Position numbers and translations under genes: made by a program. Shown in pieces: positions 18,239 through 26,808 of a DNA stretch of 64,000 bases (its first letter is position 1; each line of letters begins with the position of its first letter). A model generated the notes under the pieces. The model had not been told where the DNA came from and did no database searches. It worked only from the letters and a program-made list of their open reading frames with translations. The DNA comes from Rhizobium sp. WYCCWR10014 (GTDB lineage: Bacteria; Pseudomonadota; Alphaproteobacteria; Rhizobiales; Rhizobiaceae). The stretch covers positions 124,001-188,000 of the forward strand of contig NZ_LXFU01000048.1 of assembly GCF_001657485.1 (NCBI RefSeq). The letters run 5' to 3'.

Positions 18239-19135
18239 ATGCCGGATACGGATGCAGGCGGTTTCCAGGAACGATTTTACACTTCTTCTGATGGGTTGAG
18301 GCTTTATGTCCGCGACTACCAACCCGGCCAGGCGGCAACCGCCGGACGGCTGCCGGTGATCTGCCTGCCCGGCCTGACCCGCAATACACGGGATTTTCAT
18401 CCGCTTGCGCTGCTTCTCTCCCGGGACACAACAATGCCTCGCAGGGTGATTGCGCTCGATTTGCGCGGGCGGGGAAACTCGGCATGGGATGAGAACAAGG
18501 CGAACTACAATCTCGCCATCGAGGCCGGCGACGTCCTTGCCGCCTGCGCAGTACTCGGCATCGAGCGGGCGATCTTCATCGGCACGTCGCGGGGCGGGCT
18601 GATCCTGCACCTGATCGCAGCGACACGGCCGGATCTTCTCGAAGCCGTCATCCTCAACGATATCGGGCCTGTGCTCGAGGCTGAGGGTCTGGCGCGGATC
18701 CGCGATTACCTCAACAGCAGCAGGAAGCCGGCGGACTGGAACGAGGCAACCGACCTATTGAAGGAAAATCATGGCGCGTCGTTTACCGCGCTTGCAGAGG
18801 AAGACTGGCGCGAGATGGCGCTTGCCCTTTATCGCGATATCAGCGGAAGGCCGGTCGCCGATTTCGACCCGGCGATCGCGGAGGCACTGAAATCGATCGA
18901 TTTCAGCCAGCCGTTGCCTGATCTCTGGGAGCAATTCGAAAGCCTGAGCCGGTTGCCGCTCATGCTGATCCGCGGTGAAAATACGTCGCTGCTTTCACAG
19001 GAAACCGCCGGCGAAATGGCACGGCGGCATTCGGGCTTGATCCTTCATGCTGCCGAAGGGCAAGGGCATGCCCCGCTCCTGCATCTCGGCAATATCCCCA
19101 CAACAATTCGAGCTTTTCTCGTCACCTGCCGATAA
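18239..19135 (+). CDS. Alpha/beta hydrolase
   Basis: A 298-residue alpha/beta-fold hydrolase. The nucleophile elbow reads GTSRGG, the oxyanion region CLPGLTRNTRDFHPLA, the strand LDLRGRGNS is typical, and the catalytic His is probably in GQGHAPLLH. No signal peptide. GAGGAATGCG precedes the ATG. Substrate cannot be inferred. It converges on the porin gene with a shared terminator between them. Confidence 0.9.
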   Translation: MPDTDAGGFQERFYTSSDGLRLYVRDYQPGQAATAGRLPVICLPGLTRNTRDFHPLALLLSRDTTMPRRVIALDLRGRGNSAWDENKANYNLAIEAGDVLAACAVLGIERAIFIGTSRGGLILHLIAATRPDLLEAVILNDIGPVLEAEGLARIRDYLNSSRKPADWNEATDLLKENHGASFTALAEEDWREMALALYRDISGRPVADFDPAIAEALKSIDFSQPLPDLWEQFESLSRLPLMLIRGENTSLLSQETAGEMARRHSGLILHAAEGQGHAPLLHLGNIPTTIRAFLVTCR

Positions 19136-19184
19136 CCTCACGAAATTGGTCAACTGGCACAATAGGCCATTCGTCCAAATACAA

Positions 19185-19210
19185 AAAGCCCGGCTCAAGA
19201 GCCGGGCTTT
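19185..19210. terminator. Bidirectional terminator between hydrolase and porin genes
   Basis: The inverted repeat AAAGCCCGGCTC/GAGCCGGGCTTT has a 2-nt centre. Its arms end in A and T runs, so it can work on both strands and serves the convergent genes. Confidence 0.85.
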
Positions 19211-19235
19211 CCTGATTGACCGAAGTCAGATCAGA

Positions 19236-20258
19236 TTAGAACGAACGCTGCAGGCGGAAGTAGCCAGCCGTCGAGTCGTCATCATTTTCCGGATCGAGGT
19301 ACTGAACCGAAGCCTTGGCGTAGAAGTTGTCAACGATCTGGTAATCGACCGTCAGACCAACCTTCCAGGCTTCGTCGTCGCTGAAGTCGTCGCCAGCAAC
19401 GTAGTAGTTGCTGTAGTACTGAACACCAGGAGTGATCTTGAGCTTGTCGGTTGCCTTGATAGCGTATTCGGCAGCGACAACCCATTCAGCCTTGGTGTAG
19501 TAGGAGCTCGGGCCGGTGGCGTATACGGCAGCGAGGCCGAGCGTACCGGGACCGATGTCAACCGTACCCATTGCGCGGATAGCACCGTCTTCGTTGTCGA
19601 CGTCGTAACCGGCAGTGATCTGGTAGCTGAATGCACCAGCCTTGCCGCCGAGGCCGACTGCAACACCAACGTTGTTGGCTTCTTCGTCCGTCTTGTAGAA
19701 GCCGTCTTCGAGTTCGTCGACGCTGATGCCAGCGTAGAAGGCGTCGGTTTCATACTGATAACGGATGGAGTTATGCAGCGTGACCGGCGAGCCGATGTCG
19801 TCGGTTTCGCCAGAGAGGCCATCATCCCACCAGCTGTAGAACAGACCAGCGCGGAAGCCGGCGATGTCGAGGTAAGCGGAGTCGAGGATGGCATTCTGTT
19901 CAGAGGCGTTGTCAGCATTGAACTGCATGACGATGACGCCGGTCAGCGGACCATATTCGGTGTCGCTCTTGGCGGTAAACTGAACCTGACCACGTGTACG
20001 GGCATCCCAATCGGAGTCGTTAGAAGCCGACTGATTGAGCGGCTGATCGCCGACATCAACCTGGAAACGGATGTAACCGTTGATCTTGAGGCAGGTTTCG
20101 GTGCCCGGGATGTAGAAATAGCCGGTGCCGTAAGCGTCGCAGACGCGAACATATTCAACCGGTTCCGGCTCGGCAGCAACGATAGCGTCAGCAGCCTGAG
20201 CACCGGAAACTACTGCGAGAGCAGCAGCGGAGCCGAGAAGAAGGCTCTTGATGTTCAT
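19236..20258 (-). CDS. Outer-membrane porin (RopA family)
   Basis: A 340-residue trimeric porin precursor. The start at 20258 gives a signal peptide MNIKSLLLGSAAALAVVSG ending AQA-A. The mature protein has the alphaproteobacterial porin signature YVRVCDAYG, GYFYIPGTETCLKI and GYIRFQVDV with its Cys pair. The body alternates beta-strands, and the final residue is Phe (FRLQRSF), the usual outer-membrane assembly signal. Codon use is strongly biased, as expected for an abundant protein. Residues before 20258 in the open frame are leader, not protein. Confidence 0.94.
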   Translation of the reverse strand: MNIKSLLLGSAAALAVVSGAQAADAIVAAEPEPVEYVRVCDAYGTGYFYIPGTETCLKINGYIRFQVDVGDQPLNQSASNDSDWDARTRGQVQFTAKSDTEYGPLTGVIVMQFNADNASEQNAILDSAYLDIAGFRAGLFYSWWDDGLSGETDDIGSPVTLHNSIRYQYETDAFYAGISVDELEDGFYKTDEEANNVGVAVGLGGKAGAFSYQITAGYDVDNEDGAIRAMGTVDIGPGTLGLAAVYATGPSSYYTKAEWVVAAEYAIKATDKLKITPGVQYYSNYYVAGDDFSDDEAWKVGLTVDYQIVDNFYAKASVQYLDPENDDDSTAGYFRLQRSF

Positions 20259-20816
20259 AAATGACCTCCAATTCAAAGTTTCGATCGGGTTTGGGATCTT
20301 TCGCTGAGCAGCGTTCCCTGCCCCATCCCCGTGTTTCAAGAAGTGGACGATCAGTCGCCCTTGCTTCCGAGGTTGAAAATACAAGACGGAAGCCGTCACG
20401 CAATCACCAACTTGTGTAGACGGGGGGTTTGAGGGAGCCTTCCCGACATTCTGTTGCTGAAAGGACACAAGTTGGGCAGCCGGCCTCTCTTTCCTTTATG
20501 CTTCGTTAAGAAAACCCTGATTTTGCGAAGGCTTAGGGGAGACCGCTAAAGAATTGGACATGCGCTTTGCGACACATTCGTGACACTTTTTTGACAAAAT
20601 GCGGCTCTTGCGGGGGATTCGTGATTACCGGAAGCGTAACCGGACGTGCACCGATCCGCTTTCGCCACCTGTCAGTGGCTTGAGCGCGGGAGGTGATTCC
20701 CGCATCGATTCTCTCGCTTGAGGCAGAGAGATTTTTTCGTCGCCCGGCCTAGCCAACTAAGCGAACGTGATTCCCTGCCAGAAACTAACGATCGACGCGC
20801 GCTCAGGAAATCGGAA
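20259..20816. other. Porin upstream region, no gene seen
   Basis: A 558-bp gap between the porin start and the tRNA gene. It should hold the porin promoter and a long 5' leader on the minus strand, but no clear promoter pair or hairpin could be assigned. The short frames crossing it lack ribosome sites and family likeness. Confidence 0.5.
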
Positions 20817-20907
20817 TGGCGGAGAAGATGGGATTCGAACCCACGATACGCTTTTGACGTATACTCCCTTAGCAGGGGAGCGCCTTCGACCACTCGGCCA
20901 CCTCTCC
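20817..20907 (-). tRNA. tRNA-Ser (anticodon GCT)
   Basis: A class II tRNA with a 7-bp acceptor stem (GGAGAGG pairing with CTTCTCC, one G-U), discriminator G and encoded CCA. The anticodon stem presents GCT between CCCCT and AAGGG, the extra arm is long as in serine tRNAs, and the T-loop GTTCGAATC is intact. It reads AGC and AGU codons. Confidence 0.96.
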
Positions 20908-21076
20908 GGTGCGGCCTAACTATGGTGACCGGTCTGTGAATGCAAGGGTTTTTTGAGTTTTCACCAGAAGAAATGCAGCGAGCTGCAATTCGGCCGGTTG
21001 CGCAATCAAACCGCATTTCCTGGCGAAATCCGCGGAATTTGATCGCGCTTCGTTCTCTTCGATGAAGAAGCCGAAC

Positions 21077-22294
21077 TCAGCCGAGCAGGCTCTTGAGGTC
21101 GGCAGAAGGGTCGGCGAGAATCGATTTATCGGGATTGGTCCCGGATTCCAGCAGTTTTTTGCCGGTCACATAGGCCTTCGCGTCGTTGATCGCATCGACG
21201 GCAATCAGCCGGCCTTCCCTGAAGTACCAGACCGAATGGGCGCCTTCGCGGGCGCCGGGGCGCAGCAGCGTCTCGTCATAACCGAGATTGAAGCCGGCGA
21301 TCTGCAGCTTGACGTCATACTGATCGGACCAGAACCACGGCTTCGGATCATAGGGCTGGCTGCCGCCGGCGATGACGGCTGCCGCCGCTTCGGCCTGGTC
21401 GACGGCGTTCTGCACCGATTCGAGCCTGATGCGGCCGCCCTCCCAGGGAAGTGCGGCGCAATCGCCGGCGGCGAAGATCGCCGGATCGGAGGTGCGGGCG
21501 AATTCGTCGACGACAATGCCGTTGGCGACTTCGAGACCGGCTTCCTTGGCAAGCTGATCGTTCGGCGCGACGCCGATGCCGACGACGGCGAAATCGATGT
21601 CGATGACCGATCCGTCGGAAAGTGCGGCACCGGTGACCCGGCCATCCTTGCCGATCAGATGCTTGAGCCCTGTCTTCTCGCGGATCACCACGTCATGGGC
21701 CTCGTGGATCACGCGCATGATGTCGGCGGTCTCCTTCGCCGCGACGCGCTGCAGGATGCGGTCGGCCATCTCAATGACGGTGACTTCCAGGCCGCGATGG
21801 CGGGCGACGGCCGCCGCCTCGAGACCGATATAACCGCCACCGATGATGAGGACGCGGCGACCGGGGCGCATCTCGTCAGCGAGCAGATCGGCATCGCGCT
21901 TGTCGCGGGCGACATAGACGCCTTCGAGATCGCCGCCGATTGCGGCCGGCAGCCGGCGCGGCGTCGAGCCGGTGGCGAGCGCCAGCGTGCCGTAATCAAG
22001 AACGGAGCCGTCCTGCAGCAGAACCTGCTTGCTGTCCGGCTTGATCTGCTCGGCCCAGGTCGAAAGGCGAAGGTCGACGTCATTGTCCGCATACCAGTGC
22101 TCGGCGCGGAACAGCAGGCGGTCGAAAGCCATTTCGCCGAGCAGGTATTTCTTCGAAAGCGGCGGGCGCTGATAGGGAGCGACGTCTTCCGCGCCGATGA
22201 GGGTGATCGGGCGCGTATCCTTCAACGCACGCACCTTGGCCGCCAATGCGAAACCGGCCTGTCCTGCGCCGATGATCACCAGTCTATCCGTCAC
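21077..22294 (-). CDS. FAD/NAD-dependent ferredoxin reductase-like oxidoreductase
   Basis: A 405-residue flavoprotein of the rhodocoxin/putidaredoxin reductase type. An FAD Rossmann motif (VIIGAGQAGFALA) lies at the N-terminus, an NAD motif (VLIIGGGYIGLEAAAV) near residue 145 and the second FAD motif IFAAGDCAALP near residue 270; a reductase C-terminal domain follows. The GTG start at 22294 is chosen because AGGAGTGAGATC directly precedes it. Such enzymes pass electrons from NAD(P)H to a 2Fe-2S ferredoxin feeding an oxygenase; neither partner is encoded nearby. Confidence 0.88.
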   Translation of the reverse strand: MTDRLVIIGAGQAGFALAAKVRALKDTRPITLIGAEDVAPYQRPPLSKKYLLGEMAFDRLLFRAEHWYADNDVDLRLSTWAEQIKPDSKQVLLQDGSVLDYGTLALATGSTPRRLPAAIGGDLEGVYVARDKRDADLLADEMRPGRRVLIIGGGYIGLEAAAVARHRGLEVTVIEMADRILQRVAAKETADIMRVIHEAHDVVIREKTGLKHLIGKDGRVTGAALSDGSVIDIDFAVVGIGVAPNDQLAKEAGLEVANGIVVDEFARTSDPAIFAAGDCAALPWEGGRIRLESVQNAVDQAEAAAAVIAGGSQPYDPKPWFWSDQYDVKLQIAGFNLGYDETLLRPGAREGAHSVWYFREGRLIAVDAINDAKAYVTGKKLLESGTNPDKSILADPSADLKSLLG

Positions 22295-22381
22295 GATCTC
22301 ACTCCTGAAGCTGCGCCCGACGCCCACGCCAAGGCCTATTCCCTACCCCACGCCCCGTCAACGGAAAGCGGCCTCTTACAT

Positions 22382-23497
22382 TCAGCCGATCTCGATCCAG
22401 CGGCGCTCGTGGAAGGACTGTGCCATGGCATGCACCGACTTCTCTATCCTGAGACCGTCTTCGAATGTCACGATCGACGACGGCTCGCCTGATATTGCCC
22501 GGATCAGCTCTCGGCATTCGATGATCTTCAGATCGTTGAAGCCGAGGCCGTGGCCTGGTGCCGGGATAAACCGATCATAAGGCTGATGGGCGGGTGCCGC
22601 CAGTATCTTGCGGAAGCCCTGCTCGGAGCCGCGACCGTTGGCTTGATAGAGTTCGAATTCGTTCATCCGCTCCTGGTCGTAGACGATCGAGCCTTTCGAG
22701 CCAAAAATCTGCAGGGCGATGCGGCCCTTGCGACCCCAGGCGGCGCGATTCGCCATCAACACGGCTGAGATGCCACCGCCAAGCCGCATCAGCACGTTGG
22801 CGCCATCGTGGTTTTCGACGGCACGGCGACCACCCTCGCTCTGCGGACGGTCGGCATAGGGTTTCACCATATCCGTTATGACGGCCTCGACATGGCCGAA
22901 GAGATACCAGAGCAGCGACAGCGGGTGCACGGCGAAATCGTCGAGCGCGCCGTAGCCGGCGGAAAGCTCGCTCTTCCAATAAAAGAAGACATCAGGATCG
23001 GCCATGAAATCCTCGTCCATCTCGACGCGGATGTGGTTGACCGTGCCGATGGCGCCCTCGCCGATCAGCGTCCTGATATGCCGCATGACGGGATTCTGGA
23101 TATAATTATAGCCAAGGGCGGCAACCCTGCCTGATTTCTTCGCCGTCTCCAGCATGCGCTCGGCATCGGCATAGGCCGGCGCCATCGGCTTTTCGCACCA
23201 GACATGTTTGCCGGCCGCAAGGGCTGCAATCGCCATCTCGGCGTGGAACTGATTGGGCGTGGTGACGGAGACGACGTCGACCTCGGGATCGGCAATCAGC
23301 GTCCGCCAGTCGGCCGTCGCCTTCTCGAAGCCGAATTCACCGGCACGAGCCTCAGCAAGTCCGGCATTGGCTTCGGCCAGATGCACGAGACGCGGACGCT
23401 CGACATCGCCGAACACCGTCTTTACCGCATTCCACGCCAGCGCATGGCACTTGCCCATATAGCCGGTGCCGATCAAACCGATGCCGAGTGGCTTCAT
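22382..23497 (-). CDS. Gfo/Idh/MocA-family dehydrogenase (inositol cluster)
   Basis: A 371-residue NAD(P)-dependent sugar or cyclitol dehydrogenase. The N-terminal Rossmann motif is GLIGTGYMGKCHA, the family motif CEKPMAPAY is present, and the substrate domain holds the Lys and the GALDDFAVHPLSL helix. It is divergent from iolR, so a role in inositol or inositol-isomer oxidation under IolR control is a reasonable inference. It differs from standard IolG/IdhA (about 330 residues), and its true substrate is open. Confidence 0.85.
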   Translation of the reverse strand: MKPLGIGLIGTGYMGKCHALAWNAVKTVFGDVERPRLVHLAEANAGLAEARAGEFGFEKATADWRTLIADPEVDVVSVTTPNQFHAEMAIAALAAGKHVWCEKPMAPAYADAERMLETAKKSGRVAALGYNYIQNPVMRHIRTLIGEGAIGTVNHIRVEMDEDFMADPDVFFYWKSELSAGYGALDDFAVHPLSLLWYLFGHVEAVITDMVKPYADRPQSEGGRRAVENHDGANVLMRLGGGISAVLMANRAAWGRKGRIALQIFGSKGSIVYDQERMNEFELYQANGRGSEQGFRKILAAPAHQPYDRFIPAPGHGLGFNDLKIIECRELIRAISGEPSSIVTFEDGLRIEKSVHAMAQSFHERRWIEIG

Positions 23498-23530
23498 TTC
23501 CGTCTCCTCCAGAGCTGCGCGCGGATTTTT

Positions 23531-23544
23531 GGAATATTTGGATC
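23531..23544. promoter_or_regulatory. Degenerate IolR half-site upstream of the dehydrogenase
   Basis: GGAATATTTGGATC matches the left half and spacer of the intact site at 23673 but has two mismatches in the right half. It lies 34 bp before the dehydrogenase start on the minus strand. Weak evidence. Confidence 0.3.
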
Positions 23545-23672
23545 ATTTTGACAAGGGACCTCCTCAAAGGCATTTTTGCCCCCCTCCCTGAAGGACTGTC
23601 TAAAAGCCTTCAATTACAGGGGATTAAAAACAATTAGCCGTGCCGTTTGAAATCGTTTATGCTCGATAATAT

Positions 23673-23686
23673 GGAATATTTGTTTC
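23673..23686. promoter_or_regulatory. Candidate IolR operator upstream of iolR
   Basis: GGAATATTTGTTTC fits GGAA-N6-TTCC with one mismatch and lies 19 bp before the iolR start in the divergent iolR/dehydrogenase region. It is followed by AT as in the second iolC site. Autoregulation is inferred. Confidence 0.5.
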
Positions 23687-23704
23687 ATCTCGTGAGCCGT
23701 AAGC

Positions 23705-24580
23705 ATGGATAACGATCCCCAGAGGCACGCACGCGTGCCGCGCGATTTCGAAAGCCTGCGCAGCACCATCATCGAGCGCAAGGCGAGCATGCCGAAGCGA
23801 CTGGCGCAGGTCGCCGCCTTCGCGCTCGGCAATCCCGACGAGATCGCCTTCGGAACGACGGCCAGCATCGCGGCCGCCTCCGACGTCCAGCCGTCGACGC
23901 TGGTGCGCCTGGCGCATCATCTGGGTTACGGAGGGTTTTCCGACCTGCAGAGCATCTTTCGCGAAAGATTGCGGGACCGGACGCTAAGCTACGAAGAGCG
24001 CCTCGTCACGCTCGAGCAATCGAGCGGCGACGATGAGGATGCCAATCTGCTCTCCGGCTTCATTGCCGCAGCAAGCCAGTCGGTCAACCGGCTGGCGGCG
24101 ACGGTGCAGAGCGATACTTTCACGAAAGCTGTGAATATCCTTGCTGCCGCCGAGACGATCTATCTGATCGCCAAACGGCGCTCCTACCCGTTGACGGCGC
24201 ATATGACCTACGCTTTTTCCAAGCTCAACATCCGCCATCAGATCGTCGCCTCGCCGAACGGTGTCGACCCTGAAATGGTGCAGTTCGCATCACCGAAGGA
24301 TGCAGCGATCGCGGCGAGCTTCTCGCCCTATGCGGCCGACAGCCTCAGCCAGAGCCAGGAGCTTGCCGACCGCGGCGTCCCCGTCATCGCGATCACCGAT
24401 TCGGCCTTTTCGCCGCTTGCCGCCTGCGCTACGCACTGGTTCGAGGTGGCGGAGGCCGATTTCGCCGGCTTCCGCTCGCTTTCGGCTTCGATGGCGCTCA
24501 CCATGGCACTGCCGGTTGCAATCGCCGAACGGCGGCGCAAGGGTCAGCAGTCAAAACCTGCAAAAGGCAAAATGGAATAA
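23705..24580 (+). CDS. iolR: RpiR-family regulator of inositol catabolism, IolR
   Basis: A 291-residue repressor with an N-terminal RpiR helix-turn-helix (TASIAAASDVQPSTLVRLAH, about residues 45-75) and a C-terminal SIS sugar-phosphate-binding domain (ETIYLIAKRRSYPL through VPVIAITDS). In Sinorhizobium meliloti the RpiR-type IolR represses myo-inositol genes and responds to a pathway intermediate; the same role is inferred from the adjacent iolC-D-E-B run. The stop codon overlaps a perfect GGAA-N6-TTCC palindrome. Confidence 0.92.
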   Translation: MDNDPQRHARVPRDFESLRSTIIERKASMPKRLAQVAAFALGNPDEIAFGTTASIAAASDVQPSTLVRLAHHLGYGGFSDLQSIFRERLRDRTLSYEERLVTLEQSSGDDEDANLLSGFIAAASQSVNRLAATVQSDTFTKAVNILAAAETIYLIAKRRSYPLTAHMTYAFSKLNIRHQIVASPNGVDPEMVQFASPKDAAIAASFSPYAADSLSQSQELADRGVPVIAITDSAFSPLAACATHWFEVAEADFAGFRSLSASMALTMALPVAIAERRRKGQQSKPAKGKME

Positions 24581-24617
24581 ACATTCCGAATTGACAAAAT
24601 ATCGGAACCGATGTTTC
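24574..24617. promoter_or_regulatory. iolC promoter with two candidate IolR operators
   Basis: The perfect palindrome GGAATAAACATTCC (24574-24587) and the near match GGAACCGATGTTTC (24604-24617) are 30 bp apart centre to centre, about three helical turns. A consensus -35 TTGACA lies at 24591-24596, between them. The second site covers the expected -10 position (TTTCAT, 17-bp spacing). GGAA-N6-TTCC is, as I recall, the motif proposed for S. meliloti IolR. Confidence 0.65.
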
Positions 24618-24672
24618 ATTATTGAAAATTCGCAGGCACTGGAAGCCGCGCAAAATCTAGCGGGAGGACATC

Positions 24673-26607
24673 ATGGTACAATCGAATCCGGGTTCACAGC
24701 CGGAGCCGGCGCTTGATGTGATCACCATCGGCCGTTCCTCGGTCGATCTTTACGGCCAGCAGATCGGTTCGCGGCTGGAGGATATCGGCTCCTTCGCCAA
24801 GTCCGTTGGCGGCTGCCCGGCCAATATCGCCATCGGCACGGCACGGCTCGGCCTCAAATCCGGCCTCATCACCCGCGTCGGCGACGAACAGATGGGACGC
24901 TTCATCCGCGAGCAGTCGGCGCGCGAAGGTGTTGCGACAGATGGCATCGTCACCGACAAGGAGCGGCTGACGGCGCTGGTGCTGCTTGCGGTGGAGGCCG
25001 AGGGCGTGTCGCCGATGATCTTCTATCGGTCGGACTGCGCCGACATGGCCCTCGATGAAGGCGATATCGACGAGGATTTCATCAGATCTTCGCGCGCCGT
25101 TCTCGTTTCCGGCACGCATTTCTCGCGGCCGAATACCGAGGCCGCGCAGCGCAAAGCTATCCGCATCGCCAAGGCGAACGGCCGCAAGGTGATCTTCGAT
25201 ATCGATTACCGGCCGAACCTCTGGGGCCTTGCCGGCCATGCGGAAGGCTTCGAGCGCTACGTAAAATCCGACCGGGTCTCCTCGAAGATGAAGGAGACGC
25301 TGCCGGACTGCGACCTCATCATCGGCACCGAAGAAGAAATCCTCATCGCTTCCGGCGCCGACGACGTGCTCGGCGCGCTGAAGGAGATCCGCCGACTGTC
25401 ACCGGCGACGATCGTGCTCAAGCGCGGCGCCATGGGCTGCATCGTCTATGACGGGCCGATCGCCGACGATCTCGAAGCCGGCATCATCGGCCAGGGTTTC
25501 CCGATCGAAGTCTTCAACGTACTCGGCGCCGGCGACGCCTTCATGTCCGGCTTCCTGCGCGGTTTCCTGCGCGACGAGCCATTGAAAACCTGCGCCACCT
25601 GGGCCAATGCCTGCGGCGCCTTCGCCGTCTCCCGCCTGCTCTGCTCGCCGGAATATCCGACCTGGGCGGAACTCGACTTCTTCCTGACGACCGGCAGCAA
25701 ACATCGGGCGCTGCGCAAAGACGTGGAGATCAACCATATCCATTGGGCATCGACCCGGCGCGGCGAAATCCCACTTTTGATGGCACTGGCGATCGACCAC
25801 CGTTCGCAACTCGTCAGCGTCGCCGATGAGCTCGGCGTCGGCCATGAGAAGATTGTCGCCTTCAAGCGGCTGGCAGTGGCGGCCGCGGCGCGGGTTTCCA
25901 ATGGCCGCGCCGGCTACGGCATGCTGATCGACGAACGCTTCGGCCGCGACGCTTTCTTCGATGCGGCGACGAAGAATTTCTCCTGGATCGGACGGCCGGT
26001 GGAATTGCCGGGCTCGAAGCCGCTGCGCTTCGAATTCAGCCAGGATATCGGCTCGCAGCTTGTGGAATGGCCGCTCGGACATTGCATCAAGTGCCTGTGC
26101 TTCTATCATCCCGATGATCCGGCTGAATTGAAGACGGAGCAGCAGGAGAAGCTGAGGACGCTGTTCGAGGCTGCCCGTAAGGTCGGCCGCGAGCTGCTGG
26201 TGGAGATCATCGCCGGCAAGAACGGGCCATTGACCGACGATACCATTGCGACCGCGCTGGAGGAGCTCTATGCGCTCGGCATCAAGCCGGACTGGTGGAA
26301 GCTGGAGCCGCAGGCATCCCGTGAAGCCTGGAAGAAGATCGATGCGGTGATCGCCAAAAATGATCCATGGTGCCGCGGTATCGTGCTCCTGGGGCTCGAG
26401 GCGCCCGCCGACGAGCTGATCTCCTGCTTCGAGGCGACGCTGGCGGCTCCCTCCGTGAAGGGCTTCGCCGTCGGCCGGACGATCTTTGCCGATCCGGCGC
26501 GCGCCTGGCTTTCGGGCGAAATGAACGACGAGGAAGCGATCGCCGATATGGCCGGCCGCTTCCGACAACTGACAGAGGCGTGGCTGAAGACGCGCGGACA
26601 TCAGTAG
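24673..26607 (+). CDS. iolC: IolC: 5-dehydro-2-deoxygluconokinase fused to DUF2090 aldolase-like domain
   Basis: A 644-residue two-domain enzyme. Residues 1-325 are a PfkB-family kinase (GGCPANIAIG, the terminal NVLGAGDAFMSGF motif) that phosphorylates 2-deoxy-5-keto-gluconate. Residues from about 345 onward form a DUF2090 domain (LLMALAIDHRSQL, VEIIAGKNG), annotated in such fusions as the 5-dehydro-2-deoxyphosphogluconate aldolase (IolJ-type step). One polypeptide may thus do two successive steps of inositol breakdown. GGGAGGACATC precedes the ATG. First gene of the iol run. Confidence 0.95.
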   Translation: MVQSNPGSQPEPALDVITIGRSSVDLYGQQIGSRLEDIGSFAKSVGGCPANIAIGTARLGLKSGLITRVGDEQMGRFIREQSAREGVATDGIVTDKERLTALVLLAVEAEGVSPMIFYRSDCADMALDEGDIDEDFIRSSRAVLVSGTHFSRPNTEAAQRKAIRIAKANGRKVIFDIDYRPNLWGLAGHAEGFERYVKSDRVSSKMKETLPDCDLIIGTEEEILIASGADDVLGALKEIRRLSPATIVLKRGAMGCIVYDGPIADDLEAGIIGQGFPIEVFNVLGAGDAFMSGFLRGFLRDEPLKTCATWANACGAFAVSRLLCSPEYPTWAELDFFLTTGSKHRALRKDVEINHIHWASTRRGEIPLLMALAIDHRSQLVSVADELGVGHEKIVAFKRLAVAAAARVSNGRAGYGMLIDERFGRDAFFDAATKNFSWIGRPVELPGSKPLRFEFSQDIGSQLVEWPLGHCIKCLCFYHPDDPAELKTEQQEKLRTLFEAARKVGRELLVEIIAGKNGPLTDDTIATALEELYALGIKPDWWKLEPQASREAWKKIDAVIAKNDPWCRGIVLLGLEAPADELISCFEATLAAPSVKGFAVGRTIFADPARAWLSGEMNDEEAIADMAGRFRQLTEAWLKTRGHQ

Positions 26608-26621
26608 AGTTAGAATTAAGA

Positions 26622-26775
26622 CCCCTCCCCAACCCCTCCCCACAAGGGAGGGACTTAACCCGGAGCACCGCCTCACGCCATCAGCAAGCTTCCCTTTGGA
26701 GGAGACGTTGCGGCGAGAATGTAGAGAGCCCTGTGGGTTAGCCCCTCCCCCTTGTGTGGAGGGGTTGGGGAGGGG
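26622..26775. repeat. 154-bp inverted-repeat element between iolC and iolD
   Basis: The ends form terminal inverted repeats of about 33 bp with only a couple of differences (CCCCTCCCCAACCCCTCC outward, then CACAAGGG). The interior is diverged from the second copy at 29646 except for ACTTAAC and GGTTAGCCCC. No transposase frame is present. It looks like a MITE or palindromic intergenic repeat and could fold into one long hairpin in the iol mRNA. Confidence 0.8.
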
Positions 26776-26808
26776 AAAACGCGAAAAGAAAGATTGCGGG
26801 AGGCCTCG

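Noticed and set aside
20718..20939. Plus-strand 73-codon frame with WRRRWDSNPRY
   Set aside because: This is the antisense of tRNA-Ser, a well-known spurious annotation.
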